Positions 1 to 8,934 of a stretch of 53,685 nucleotides of DNA are shown here, one piece after another (position 1 is the stretch's first letter; each line of letters opens with the position of its first letter). Position numbers and translations under genes: made by a program. This stretch comes from a virus: the IMG/VR virus record IMGVR_UViG_3300047359_000099, positions 1 to 53,685 of that record. The stretch is one strand, 5' to 3'. Below the pieces are notes generated by a model, which ran no database searches, was not told the DNA's origin, and worked only from the letters and a program-made list of their open reading frames with translations.

Positions 1-424
1 ATTGAGCGCCACCCTTCTGTTCGAGCGAACCCAAACCTCTTGATGAAACACCCAACTTAGCACCGTCACTGATAAGACTTCTTACTATCTGACCGTTTGG
101 TGTACTTAAAATCTTTGCACGTCCCACATAATTATTTCCATCTTCTTCTAAAGATGTAATCATGTGTGACACTTTATCTAAATTAATTGTTGGCCCTTCA
201 GGATGTCCTAACTCACCGAATGCCCTATCCTTTTCAACAAATTCCTTAACGTAACGGTTAACTTCTTTTTCCATTACTTCTTTAGGATATACTCTACCAT
301 TTCTGTTTTTGATTTCAGATTGCATAAAAATACCTTCAATAAAGTATTCTTTCTCACCCTTCTCGTTCTGTTCTATAATAACAGGGGTTACACTGTAATC
401 ATTAAACTCTGATATTAATTTCAT
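1..424 (-). CDS. 21: Prohead core scaffold/protease, T4 gp21-like (3' end outside window)
   Basis: Reading from the ATG at 424 gives 141 codons before the window edge, so the C-terminus is missing. The visible part matches the T4 gp21 (peptidase family S80) prohead protease: an N-terminal beta region, then RNGRVYP (residues 41-47), GELGHPEGP with His74, NLDKVSHMIT, and GAKLGVSSRG with Ser127/Ser128. In the family a His in the GELxHP motif and a Ser in the SSRG motif form the catalytic centre; both are present. The enzyme cleaves scaffold and capsid precursors inside the prohead. The start is supported by a GGAG about 7 nt upstream. It overlaps the end of the preceding small gene by 23 bp, and the order portal-small-small-protease copies T4 20-67-68-21. 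Confidence 0.93.
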   Translation of the reverse strand, partial: MKLISEFNDYSVTPVIIEQNEKGEKEYFIEGIFMQSEIKNRNGRVYPKEVMEKEVNRYVKEFVEKDRAFGELGHPEGPTINLDKVSHMITSLEEDGNNYVGRAKILSTPNGQIVRSLISDGAKLGVSSRGLGSLEQKGGAQ

Positions 425-701
425 TTATAATTTCTCCAAAAGGTATATCCTCTTTCACCATCTCTTCCATCATATGTCGGATAAGTTTAAATTCTCTCTC
501 AGCCACCTTGAGGTCTTCGTAGGACTCCTCTAAGACGTTGCCGTTTAAAACTATATGTGTGAGTCCTTTTCTGACAACAAATGCCACATCAACTGACTCT
601 CCACAAAATCTCAATGTATTCCTTCTCATAGGAAAGAATCCAGCAGGAATGGTGTACTTCGCTTCCCTCAACTCGCTAGAGATTGATGAAAAGGTTTTCA
701 T
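402..701 (-). CDS. Small prohead-region protein in T4 gp68 position
   Basis: This 99-residue protein begins MKTFSSISSELREAK. I chose the ATG at 701 over the upstream in-frame ATG at 734 because a GGAAGG lies just before it and it starts one base after the stop of the preceding gene, a typical coupled arrangement. The protein is mixed charge with an acidic, helical C-terminal half (about residues 55-90) and no membrane segment. Its place between the portal gene and protease gp21 is that of T4 prohead core protein gp68. I recognise the position rather than the sequence, so a core/scaffold role is inference. Confidence 0.7.
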   Translation of the reverse strand: MKTFSSISSELREAKYTIPAGFFPMRRNTLRFCGESVDVAFVVRKGLTHIVLNGNVLEESYEDLKVAEREFKLIRHMMEEMVKEDIPFGEIINEINIRV

Positions 702-702
702 A

Positions 703-867
703 CTAACCTTCCTGTGGTTGTGACATCCAATCAACTTGCATCTCTACACGTTTCATGTCCACAACTTCTGCAGCTTTTTGTTTGATTCCATCATTGATAG
801 AATCCTTTGCATCCTGTAACTGACCATCTTGTATTTGGTCTACGATTGTTTTCGCTATTTCGCTCAT
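703..867 (-). CDS. Small prohead-region protein in T4 gp67 position
   Basis: A 54-codon ORF starts MSEIAKTIVDQIQDG and ends QPQEG before a TAG at 705-703. It lies 3 nt after the portal stop and runs directly into the next small gene. The sequence is highly charged and predicted helical (many D, E, K, Q), like the tiny acidic prohead core protein gp67 (Pip) that occupies the same place in T4. Function is inferred from position and composition. Codon-tight spacing with both neighbours argues that it is real. Confidence 0.65.
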   Translation of the reverse strand: MSEIAKTIVDQIQDGQLQDAKDSINDGIKQKAAEVVDMKRVEMQVDWMSQPQEG

Positions 868-870
868 TTA

Positions 871-2406
871 TTAAAAGCCTCCAAAATTATCTTCATCATC
901 TCCGCCGTCATCACTTCCACCTTCGGATTTGATTTGAGCATCAATGACCTTTATATCTTCTTCAGTTTGTCTTAGTATATACTTTCTGACATATTCGTCT
1001 GAGTAATACTTACCAACATACTCTGAAGCCTGACTTAGTGTATCAAGTCTTTCTCTTATAATCTCTGCATCTTTCAACTCTGTAAAGTGGTTGTCCGTTG
1101 CAAAATCAAATTGTAGAAAGTCTTTGTTCTTATCGAACTCTTCCACTGTCATTATTTCTTTGAGAACTAATTGAGTTCTCAACATATCTACAAACACTCT
1201 AGCAAATTTCTTCTGCAATCTGTTTGTAAACTTATTAAACTTAAGTTCATCTCTAGAAATTTCTGAAGCACGACCCATATTGAATCCGTTATCTGCTTCC
1301 ATTCTAGTTGACGGTACGTTTAGTGACTGATATAGTTTCTTCTTGAAGTATTCTATATCATCTATGTCAGCAAGGTTCTGACCGCCAGGAAGTGTACTAA
1401 TTTCTGTTCCTCTTCCACCCTCTCTTCTTGGTAACCAAAAATCCTCCAACATACTCATATGTTTTCTGTCATCTTTGATTTCACCAGTGTCTGCATTATA
1501 AACAAGTTTATTTTTATACTTGTTCATTACCTCAGACAAATACTGTTCTGCTTTTGCTTTAGGAAGGTTACCTACGTCAATGTAGAATATTCTTCTCTCG
1601 GGAGCCCTTGATATACGGTATATAACAAGTGCATCCTCCATCATTGACAACTGATTTGCAGTCTTCAATGCTTTATGCAAATAACCGATTACAACATTCT
1701 TAGTGTAATCTAATAATCCCGAAGTAGTGTATGTCACTGCTTCAGGTGCAATCTTTACAACATGTCCTTCTTGTGATGAGGATTTATCAAAACCCTTATC
1801 GTTGAAGACATAGAACTCCTCAATTTTCTTGACTTGGTCTATTCCTGTCTTCTTGTCCTTTTCTTTTTCTACGTTTCTGACCTTCTTAATTTTAAGAGGG
1901 TCAACATTTCTTACGTCAACGATACCAAGTTTGGGTCTCTTGCCATCAACGACTTTATGGAAGTATATTCTTCCATCTACGTACCATTTTCTGAATAATT
2001 CATGAGAGTTCTGATTGAACTTCATTAGAGATAAGATGTGACTAAACTCGTCTTGCATCTTTTTCTTGATGCTATCAGAGAGTTTCACATCTCTGAGGTC
2101 GAGCGTCACGATTCTATCTGAACTATCAGACGTGATACACTCATTAATAATATCTTCGATTGCAGAATCACATTCTGGCACCAAAGATGTTTCACGATAT
2201 CTTCGAATGAGTTCTGCCTCATTCTTAATGCCGCCTTCCATGTCAACATAAGCACCATAAGCTCCGCCTGAAATGAACCCACTCTGTTGTTGAATGACGG
2301 GGGTACCGTCATCCTCTAGAGAAGGTACAAACGACTTAGCGTTTGGTGCCTCTTTGACTCTTAACTCGTCTTTCTTACGAGTAATTTCAAACCCAAATAT
2401 ATCCAT
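871..2406 (-). CDS. 20: Portal vertex protein, T4 gp20-like
   Basis: This 511-residue protein (T4 gp20 is 524) forms the dodecameric portal through which DNA is packaged and to which the neck binds. Recognisable gp20 segments include an early Tyr/Gly-rich stretch before EAELIRRYRETS, ECDSAIEDIINECI, the clip/stem region with EQYLSEVMNKYKNKL, then DFWLPRREGGRGTEISTLPGG and YFKKKLYQSLNVPSTRM. The C-terminus is Gly/Asp-rich. The ATG sits exactly 5 nt after a TATAAATA box with no Shine-Dalgarno, which suggests a leaderless late transcript. It heads the portal-core-protease unit. Confidence 0.96.
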   Translation of the reverse strand: MDIFGFEITRKKDELRVKEAPNAKSFVPSLEDDGTPVIQQQSGFISGGAYGAYVDMEGGIKNEAELIRRYRETSLVPECDSAIEDIINECITSDSSDRIVTLDLRDVKLSDSIKKKMQDEFSHILSLMKFNQNSHELFRKWYVDGRIYFHKVVDGKRPKLGIVDVRNVDPLKIKKVRNVEKEKDKKTGIDQVKKIEEFYVFNDKGFDKSSSQEGHVVKIAPEAVTYTTSGLLDYTKNVVIGYLHKALKTANQLSMMEDALVIYRISRAPERRIFYIDVGNLPKAKAEQYLSEVMNKYKNKLVYNADTGEIKDDRKHMSMLEDFWLPRREGGRGTEISTLPGGQNLADIDDIEYFKKKLYQSLNVPSTRMEADNGFNMGRASEISRDELKFNKFTNRLQKKFARVFVDMLRTQLVLKEIMTVEEFDKNKDFLQFDFATDNHFTELKDAEIIRERLDTLSQASEYVGKYYSDEYVRKYILRQTEEDIKVIDAQIKSEGGSDDGGDDEDNFGGF

Positions 2407-2411
2407 ACTAA

Positions 2412-2419
2412 TATTTATA
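2412..2419 (-). promoter_or_regulatory. Late promoter box before portal gene (leaderless class)
   Basis: On the minus strand the box is TATAAATA followed by TTAGT and then the portal ATG. No ribosome-binding site is visible. A 6-bp inverted repeat (TACCAC/GTGGTA, 2418-2435) lies immediately upstream and overlaps the box edge. With T4-type spacing the start point would be the A of the ATG. Confidence 0.75.
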
Positions 2420-2451
2420 CCACCAATATGTGGTAGTTTTTCACTGTTTTA

Positions 2452-2949
2452 TTAAAGAACTCTTTCCCAGTGAGAATAAGTGAATCCTGCCTCAAATGTC
2501 TCAACTTCAGATGCTTCTGCACTTGATAGCGCAATCTCACCGATTGATGTTGGGAACATGTTGAAGAATTCATATCTCGCAAGGACGGAGTCATCTTTGT
2601 GTAATTGTTCTACAAATGCACGTGATAGCAAGTAGTCTGTATCAGTTGCAGCTTCTGTTGTTGATAAAGATGCAATGTCATTTGACCATGCTTCAAGAGC
2701 AGTTCTTGTTGAAAAGTCTAGGTCATTGATAACCGTAATTGACCAGTCAGCGAATGTTCTATCACCAGCAAGTTTCAAATTTTGACCTCTGAAAGGTACA
2801 CTAATAGTATTAATTGTACTCTCAGGTATCTTAGTTGCGGTACACAAGAATTCTAATCTCTGACCAGCACGAGGTACAAACACTCTAAATCGGTTAGCTC
2901 TTGGGCCACCGCCGATTAGGTTTGCTTTAAATTGGTCTATTGTTGCCAT
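2452..2949 (-). CDS. 19: Tail tube protein, T4 gp19-like
   Basis: At 165 residues this matches T4 gp19 (163). The start MATIDQFKANLIGGGPRANR, followed by FRVFVP and an early CTATKIPEST strand, is typical of the gp19 tube fold, as is the end with EAGFTYSHWERVL. It polymerises into the inner tube on the baseplate initiator complex. Start support is TAGGAG about 7 nt upstream. It lies 13 bp after the sheath gene and is probably co-transcribed from the sheath promoter. Confidence 0.95.
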   Translation of the reverse strand: MATIDQFKANLIGGGPRANRFRVFVPRAGQRLEFLCTATKIPESTINTISVPFRGQNLKLAGDRTFADWSITVINDLDFSTRTALEAWSNDIASLSTTEAATDTDYLLSRAFVEQLHKDDSVLARYEFFNMFPTSIGEIALSSAEASEVETFEAGFTYSHWERVL

Positions 2950-2962
2950 TTATATACTCCTA

Positions 2963-4936
2963 TTAAACTGCACTGTAAATCTCTTCAAAGTCGACACCAC
3001 TTCTGGCAGCAACAAAGTTGAGAGTAATAAAGTTAATCGACCTAGCAGGTTTGACAAATATAGAACATACAAATTCATTTCTGTCAATTACTGTGTCTGT
3101 GTTATTTGATTCGTCACAAACTACTGAGAAGTCTGTTAGACCACGTCTATTTTTAACGTCTCTTAAGAATGGTTCTACCGCAGCCCTAAATTGAGCACGT
3201 GTAAATGCATCGTTGAATTCGAACAACTGAGACTTAGCAGCAATTGCGATTGCCTTTTCCAATACGATAAACAATCTTCTTACGTTGATTCTATCGAATG
3301 CGGAAGGTGAACTTAAAGCAGTTTTGTCACCGAATAATACGGTTCCTTGACCAGCAAAAGTTACAATCGGGTTAACTCTTTGTCTATAAAGGTCATCTCT
3401 AGATGCCTTTTTAGGGTTGTAAGCAAGTTTAGTAATACCTAAGTATTGACCTCTTGAGAATCCAGCAGGTGAGAACCATGGGTCTCTTAGTAAGTCTGAC
3501 CTTACCATAATACCTGTTGTATGTCCGTTGCCTGGCACCCATACATATCTGTCGTTGAATCTATCATACTGGTATACCCATCCACTGTCGAATGAAGCAT
3601 ATGATGAAGATGTTACTGAAGCGAAATCAGCAAGAACGTTAGTTGTTTGTAATGATTCTGAAGAAACGTTAACTACTGAAGTTCTTCTAGGTGATGCAAT
3701 AACCATACAATCTTTTCTTAATTCACAATCAAGAATTAACTGATTGACGATTGTGTTATGGTCTGCAACTGAATCTGCACCTTGTGTTCTTGTTGAACCT
3801 ACTATCATGAATGAAACGTCTACTGAATCTGCATCACTGAAGTTATCAGTGTAAGCAGCACTCTTCTGTCCTGCAGTAGGTAAATTACCATCACTTCCGT
3901 TTGAAAGAACTGATTTTACTGGTAAAGCAGGTGTTGGGAAAGCAGAACCACCAGCAATATCTGCAATAGTGTAGTGTGTACTTGCAGCTGCGTGTGAAGT
4001 TCCGTGACCTGACCACCAAATCCAATCTGATTTTTGTGAGATTACGTTTCTGTAGTAGTTTAATTGACCGCCTGAATCTTTAGCATCTGAACACTTAGAC
4101 ACGAAACCGTATGTTTCTAATACTGTCTGTGGTGTTCCTGTGATTACGCCTGTTCTGTCGACAACAACTACGTGCATCTCATCATTTGCAATACCACCGT
4201 TAACGGCAGCACTTGATGAGCCTGGTGCTTTATCAAATAAAGCGTAGTGTTCCCAATATCTATCGATTGCAACATTGTCTGCGACTGCAACTGTTAGACC
4301 ACCTTTAACTGGTTGTCCGATTGATTCGATAGTTAGAACTGCTCCGTTGATTGCAGTAACTCGGTATTGTGTTGCGTGACCTGAGAAAGTAATAATGTCT
4401 CTTACTAGGAAATTAGTCCCAGTATCTACGGTTACTGTAGTGTCACCTACGTCAGCGCCATCAGTGTCATTGACTAATGATGCAGAACCTTTGAAATATG
4501 CGTCACTTGTTGCACATACGTGTACGTCTATATTATTACCTAAAGCGCCTGGGCACCTAGCAATAAATGAACCAACACCGCCTGCACCACCTTCATATGT
4601 TGATGCATAGTCTTCTGAACCTTTCAGAAGTTTACTTGCCGAATTGGCAGCGTTTGCGTTAGACATACCTGTGGTATTAATCCTAACTACTCTTAGTGAT
4701 GAACCATATTTCAGAAATGACTCAGCAGTATAGAAATCTTCTGCACCAGCATCTGTGTTAGCAGGTGTGAAGAAAGATTCTATTAAACCGTTTGAGTCTG
4801 AAACTGTTACTACTTCATCAACAGGGCCCCATTGAAATGAACCAGCGTACGCACCTACTGTAGATGATACTGCGGGCACAACATTTGTAAGGTCAACTTC
4901 CTTGACCTGTACGCCTGGTGATACTTGAAATGCCAT
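2963..4936 (-). CDS. 18: Contractile tail sheath protein, T4 gp18-like
   Basis: 657 residues, against 659 in T4 gp18. The N-terminus (SPGVQVKEVDLTNVVPAV, then VGAYAGSFQWGPVDEV) and the C-terminal domain (residues ~480-657, with SAFDRINVRRLFIVLEKAI and FVKPARSINFITLNF) are diagnostic of the phage sheath family. A variable beta-rich insertion occupies roughly residues 150-330. The sheath contracts to drive the tube into the host. AGGAGAAAAGT directly precedes the ATG, and a TATAAATA late promoter lies 42 nt upstream. Confidence 0.97.
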   Translation of the reverse strand: MAFQVSPGVQVKEVDLTNVVPAVSSTVGAYAGSFQWGPVDEVVTVSDSNGLIESFFTPANTDAGAEDFYTAESFLKYGSSLRVVRINTTGMSNANAANSASKLLKGSEDYASTYEGGAGGVGSFIARCPGALGNNIDVHVCATSDAYFKGSASLVNDTDGADVGDTTVTVDTGTNFLVRDIITFSGHATQYRVTAINGAVLTIESIGQPVKGGLTVAVADNVAIDRYWEHYALFDKAPGSSSAAVNGGIANDEMHVVVVDRTGVITGTPQTVLETYGFVSKCSDAKDSGGQLNYYRNVISQKSDWIWWSGHGTSHAAASTHYTIADIAGGSAFPTPALPVKSVLSNGSDGNLPTAGQKSAAYTDNFSDADSVDVSFMIVGSTRTQGADSVADHNTIVNQLILDCELRKDCMVIASPRRTSVVNVSSESLQTTNVLADFASVTSSSYASFDSGWVYQYDRFNDRYVWVPGNGHTTGIMVRSDLLRDPWFSPAGFSRGQYLGITKLAYNPKKASRDDLYRQRVNPIVTFAGQGTVLFGDKTALSSPSAFDRINVRRLFIVLEKAIAIAAKSQLFEFNDAFTRAQFRAAVEPFLRDVKNRRGLTDFSVVCDESNNTDTVIDRNEFVCSIFVKPARSINFITLNFVAARSGVDFEEIYSAV

Positions 4937-4978
4937 ACTTTTCTCCTGTTAATGTAAAAAGTTTTGTTTTACTTGATA

Positions 4979-4986
4979 TATTTATA
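4979..4986 (-). promoter_or_regulatory. Late promoter box before tail sheath gene (leadered class)
   Basis: Minus-strand TATAAATA in the 72-bp gap between the terminase stop and the sheath start. The predicted leader is about 37 nt and contains a strong AGGAG before the ATG. This separates the abundant sheath and tube genes from upstream terminase transcription. Confidence 0.75.
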
Positions 4987-5008
4987 ACTTTAAAGATTCT
5001 AAGAATTC

Positions 5009-6607
5009 TTAAGGATTGTTCCTTTCCTCTTCGAAGAACCATCTATCCCCACCCTCATCTACAAAGCTTTCCTCTATATATGGGTCACCCCCAAATATTC
5101 CAGCTGGCAACATATCATCTTCAATGACTCTTTGTTGTTCTGAGTATAAGAGATTCTTAACTTGATGGTTTGTGAGGTGAGTAAAATAATCAGTTGTAAT
5201 AAACCAAGAAAATAATACGCAATTCATAACCATATCATCGTGATATCCTCTATCTGCTTCAAAAGACATCCCTTTATTTATGAAAGTCATAAGCTCGGTA
5301 ATCGTGCTTCTGTCAATCAAATTTAATCGGTTCTCCTCCAATATCTCTTTTAGTGTAGAACATCCGATTCTTTTAATTTTTTTGGTCATGGTAACACCAA
5401 TATCTTCAGCTTTAGTCATCCCCTGTGTGAATACATTGTCGTATTCTATATCATAGTGTAACTGACTTGCTACCATAGACCCTTCTGCATTGTTTTCTAT
5501 TATAACTAATGCAGTGTTGTATGCTTTTGCATACTTATTTATAATATCGGGGAATAGCATAGGTGATATCATGCTATCCCGATACGTTGCAACTTGTGTG
5601 AATGGGTCTGCACTCACATCAAATATAGTCATGGTAGAGAAATCCATTCCTCTACCTTTTGCAACATCTACTGTACATATATAGGTGTGGTCTTCAACAG
5701 GTTTCTGATACACACTAAAACCATCCTTATACCACTCAGCATCCCATGCTTTCAGACCTAGTAGTGTATTAGAATTGATAAGTGTATTACCTGTTCCTAA
5801 GAAACTGTTACCATACTCTTGTTCAAATTGTGCTTCTGAGGTATTTGCAATGGTCTCTTTCTTCCATGCTTCGTCTCTGCCTGGCACGTCATGCCAGTTA
5901 ATTGTGAATGATTTGTATTCTGATTGGTCATGTATTGCACTCTCGTATATCTTATGGAACATATTACCCACACCGTTTGCAGTGGAAGTGATAATAACTT
6001 TTGAGTCTTTACCCGAGGTTACAACTGGATATGTTGCAGTATAGAATGTCTCTGCATCGTCAACGAATGCAAACTCATCAAGATAAAGTAGGTTGATTGA
6101 CAATCCACGAATGGACGATGATGACGTTGCAGCTGCAACAATCTTACTATCGTTTGCAAACTCTATCGAACCTTTGTTGAGAATCTTTACACCAGGCTGC
6201 AAGAAGAACGGAACAGACTCTAACATGGTTACAATACGTGCAATCATCTCTCTAGAAATTGCACCTTTGTTAGCAAGAACCGCTACTGTTACTTCGGGTT
6301 TGAATAATAAAAACCACAAAAGATAGGCACATGATGTGATTGACTTACCACTCTGACGTGATGCAAGGACTACATTGAAACGATTTGCATCATAGTGTTC
6401 AATAAGTTTATCTTGATAACCACGAAGTTTAAAGGGTACCATACCTTCATCTAGTGAGATAATCTGTGTGTAGTTTTCAATGAAATGACATGGGTTTTCA
6501 GAACACTTCAAATATTCAGCCATTTCATCTTTAGTGTACTGGTGTTCGATACCAGCACGCTTAATCATGCTGTTACCTAAGTAACCTTCATTCTTATTAA
6601 CTGTCAT
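5009..6607 (-). CDS. 17: Terminase large subunit (ATPase/nuclease), T4 gp17-like
   Basis: 532 residues (T4 610). The ATPase domain has Walker A SRQSGKS (83-89), Walker B LLYLDE (173-178, Asp177/Glu178) and coupling motif ITSTANG (~207-213). The nuclease domain has VDVAKGRGMDFSTM with Asp315, VIIENNAEGS with Glu372, and GYHDDMVMN with Asp458/459, the expected RNase H-like acidic triad. It packages DNA through the portal and cuts concatemers. The gene overlaps the small-subunit gene by 11 bp, indicating translational coupling. All key residues are intact and no intein or intron is seen. Confidence 0.97.
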   Translation of the reverse strand: MTVNKNEGYLGNSMIKRAGIEHQYTKDEMAEYLKCSENPCHFIENYTQIISLDEGMVPFKLRGYQDKLIEHYDANRFNVVLASRQSGKSITSCAYLLWFLLFKPEVTVAVLANKGAISREMIARIVTMLESVPFFLQPGVKILNKGSIEFANDSKIVAAATSSSSIRGLSINLLYLDEFAFVDDAETFYTATYPVVTSGKDSKVIITSTANGVGNMFHKIYESAIHDQSEYKSFTINWHDVPGRDEAWKKETIANTSEAQFEQEYGNSFLGTGNTLINSNTLLGLKAWDAEWYKDGFSVYQKPVEDHTYICTVDVAKGRGMDFSTMTIFDVSADPFTQVATYRDSMISPMLFPDIINKYAKAYNTALVIIENNAEGSMVASQLHYDIEYDNVFTQGMTKAEDIGVTMTKKIKRIGCSTLKEILEENRLNLIDRSTITELMTFINKGMSFEADRGYHDDMVMNCVLFSWFITTDYFTHLTNHQVKNLLYSEQQRVIEDDMLPAGIFGGDPYIEESFVDEGGDRWFFEEERNNP

Positions 6608-7016
6608 TCTTATTTTTCTTCAGAAACTTCTGTAGTTCGGAAGTGGAACCAACATATAAATGGTTCTCTTGTTTCCCTATTCTCTGTTGGTCTTCACCCT
6701 CTAACTTCTTTAATTTGGTTTGAACGTCTAGTAATTTCTCAGCGGTTTCTCCTACAGTTTTAATTAACTGACCAGCAACTTCATATGCACGTGGGTTTTC
6801 TGTCTCCTTACATACATCTAAGATGCCGTCAATTGCATCTTGTCCTCGCTCAACGAGACCATAGAGATTTTCTCTAGTGTATTTGTAATCTGTTTCTATA
6901 TTTTTAGAACGTTTGTCATCCGTTGGAACAGACTTGACAATCTCTCCAGTCTGTATTTGAATATCCGAAGTTATATCTAGAACTTCGTCTAATTTAGAAT
7001 CTATATCTTTTGCCAT
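6597..7016 (-). CDS. 16: Terminase small subunit, T4 gp16-like
   Basis: 139 residues (T4 164). It is rich in charged helices, with the central NLYGLVERGQDAIDGILDV and AYEVAGQLIKTVGETAEKLL segments that resemble the oligomerising helical core of gp16. The C-terminus is Lys/Asn-rich. It recognises DNA and stimulates the gp17 ATPase. The call rests on these segments, size and position between gp15 and gp17. It starts 2 nt after the gp15 stop. Confidence 0.9.
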   Translation of the reverse strand: MAKDIDSKLDEVLDITSDIQIQTGEIVKSVPTDDKRSKNIETDYKYTRENLYGLVERGQDAIDGILDVCKETENPRAYEVAGQLIKTVGETAEKLLDVQTKLKKLEGEDQQRIGKQENHLYVGSTSELQKFLKKNKNDS

Positions 7017-7018
7017 AA

Positions 7019-8077
7019 TTAACTCGCATCGGTAACCTTATCATCAGCAAATGTACTGATTGTTCCGTCATCATAAAATGTAACATTTTCAGCAACAACA
7101 AATGTGTCATTTGGTTGTACCGACCCAACAAACTTTAGTGTGTCTCCTTTCGAAATAGCATTTGGTTCGTTAGCAGTTATTGTACGTCTGTCTTCAGAAA
7201 TTGTGGCAACAACCACATTTCCAACTGCGGTTCTGAAACCAAATATTTCATCCCCAACACTTATCTTACTATTTATTGCACTCGCAAAGGTATATGTATT
7301 TGAAGTACCAAGGGTGTCAGCACTAACAATCTCAGCGAATGCTGGTTCATAGTGTTTGACCTCTTTAACAAGACCAGCACCATCAATTTGTGTTGTAGTA
7401 AATGTACCACTTGTTTGATTTATATAATCTCTTTCGACAACACTCTTAATAACATCTCCAGTATACACAGGCCCAAAGAAGTATAACTTCATAGTGAATT
7501 CTAGTGCATAAGATATGACACGTCTTTCAGTGAAGTCACCTTCGTATGTGTCTTCCATATTAACACTAGTTAATTGAATTGGCACGTCTCTAATGTCTGA
7601 CATAGAATCTACCATCTTCATTGTAACTGTATACTCGGGTTGAAAGTATGGTAAGATTTGTTCTACAATCTGTAGAGCATCATTCATATTTTTTGCAAGA
7701 ACATTCAAAGTAAAGTTCAAGTTGTACGGAGCTGGTTGGTATTGATATCCTCTTCTATTACCATCACTAGTTTCTAGTTGTGATTTACTGTGACGTAATA
7801 GTTTATTTTGTTGTCTAGTAGCATCATACTCAAACCCTGTAAGTTCGAATGCAAGTCTTGGTAAAGATATTGCACTTCTATTGTTATCACTTAAGTCTGC
7901 TTCTTGTTGTAGTCTGGCGAGGAATTTTTGTTTTGGCCCATATGAAATTGGAACCTTCTGTTCATGTAATACAGTTCCGTTTTCTTTTATTTTCTTGACT
8001 GTAATATTATTAAATACGGTACCAAAGATTGACACCGCTCGCTTCATTGTCTCATTATAAAAAAATGTTCCAAACAT
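7019..8077 (-). CDS. 15: Tail sheath stabiliser/tail terminator, T4 gp15-like
   Basis: 352 residues, longer than T4 gp15 (272). The N-terminal half has MFGTFFYNETMKRAVSIFG, LPRLAFELTGFEYDATRQ and the PAPYNLNFTLNVLAKNMND segment typical of gp15. The C-terminal ~120 residues form an extra beta-rich region with VGDEIFGFRT and KGDTLKFVG turns. The protein caps the tail at the head-proximal end and holds the sheath in its extended state. Its ATG overlaps the gp14 stop by one base. Confidence 0.92.
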   Translation of the reverse strand: MFGTFFYNETMKRAVSIFGTVFNNITVKKIKENGTVLHEQKVPISYGPKQKFLARLQQEADLSDNNRSAISLPRLAFELTGFEYDATRQQNKLLRHSKSQLETSDGNRRGYQYQPAPYNLNFTLNVLAKNMNDALQIVEQILPYFQPEYTVTMKMVDSMSDIRDVPIQLTSVNMEDTYEGDFTERRVISYALEFTMKLYFFGPVYTGDVIKSVVERDYINQTSGTFTTTQIDGAGLVKEVKHYEPAFAEIVSADTLGTSNTYTFASAINSKISVGDEIFGFRTAVGNVVVATISEDRRTITANEPNAISKGDTLKFVGSVQPNDTFVVAENVTFYDDGTISTFADDKVTDAS

Positions 8078-8931
8078 TATGTAACCTCACCGAATGGGTT
8101 TGTCTCTGAGAAGTCTAAGTATCCATCTGCTTTTGTTTCAAAGTCTTTGTTTTGTGCAGATTTATCATGAGAGAAGTTTAAAACATCTTCAATACTATAA
8201 ACAATATATTCTGCTTCTGAGTCTACACCTATGAGTGTATCACCAACAGAAATCGCTGTAGTGTTATCTTTGATATTCAGTTCTCTAGTGGTAGGAACCC
8301 AACCAACAACTTCACCCACAACTGCACCACCAAGGGTAACACTCTCACCACGTGTGTAGTTTCCACTACCATCTGCTTGTAGAATCATATCTATTGTGTA
8401 GGCGTTTTCAGTTTCAATTAAGTCGACAGCACCACCAACATCGAAATCTTCTCCACTGTATTCAAAGAGTTCACATTGTAATTTAAATACAAATAGTTTT
8501 CCAACTTGATAGAAAGGATTTTCGTGTTCTACAAATTTGATTTCAAACATAGAACCACTAAGTGGGAAGTAAATTAAGTCTCCTTCGTTTGGTCTTAATG
8601 ATGTTGCAAGGTTAGAGTCTAGTGATATAAATCTTTCCCACGTTCTTAAAGAAAGAACGAAGGTTGCTTGGTCTCTTACTTGTATACCAAACTTAGACAT
8701 AAGGTCTCCGTCCCCTTCATATCCTTCTGTATTTTCTACATACATTTCTACAGAATATGCATCTCCAAATTTAGACTGTACATCTTCACCAAGTATAGAG
8801 TCTTCCTCTACAATTTCTCTTGGTAGATAGTACGTCTCATTACCATACATACGCAATGACTCAACAACCAAATCTTCGTATAGATGTTGTTCAGTTTGTA
8901 CTGCATGGTTAAAAAATACGTTTGTTGGCAT
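8077..8931 (-). CDS. 14: Neck protein, T4 gp14-like
   Basis: 284 residues (T4 256). The start MPTNVFFNHAVQTEQHLYEDL and the segment around FGIQVRDQATFVLSLRTWE are typical of the gp14 head-completion/neck family, as is LRPNEGDLIYFPLSGSMFEI. An inserted GESVTLGGAVVGEVVG beta region lies near residues 190-240. It joins gp13 in sealing the filled head and making the tail-docking site. It sits 3 nt after gp13 and overlaps gp15 by one base. Confidence 0.93.
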   Translation of the reverse strand: MPTNVFFNHAVQTEQHLYEDLVVESLRMYGNETYYLPREIVEEDSILGEDVQSKFGDAYSVEMYVENTEGYEGDGDLMSKFGIQVRDQATFVLSLRTWERFISLDSNLATSLRPNEGDLIYFPLSGSMFEIKFVEHENPFYQVGKLFVFKLQCELFEYSGEDFDVGGAVDLIETENAYTIDMILQADGSGNYTRGESVTLGGAVVGEVVGWVPTTRELNIKDNTTAISVGDTLIGVDSEAEYIVYSIEDVLNFSHDKSAQNKDFETKADGYLDFSETNPFGEVT

Positions 8932-8934
8932 ATA

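Noticed and set aside
402-734. Longer start (ATG at 734) for the gp68-position gene
   Set aside because: It would overlap the preceding small gene and lacks a ribosome site, whereas the ATG at 701 has GGAAGG and a junction with the previous stop.
2418-2435. TACCAC/GTGGTA inverted repeat as terminator after the tail tube gene
   Set aside because: The 6-bp stem is not followed by a U-tract; noted only as an element overlapping the portal promoter.
5001-5010. AAGAATTCTT palindrome after the terminase gene as terminator
   Set aside because: It is a pure palindrome with no loop, AT-rich and without a U-tract; too weak to call.
5536-5543. Minus-strand TATAAATA inside the terminase gene
   Set aside because: It lies mid-gene with no start codon at either of the spacings seen elsewhere; in AT-rich coding DNA it can occur by chance.
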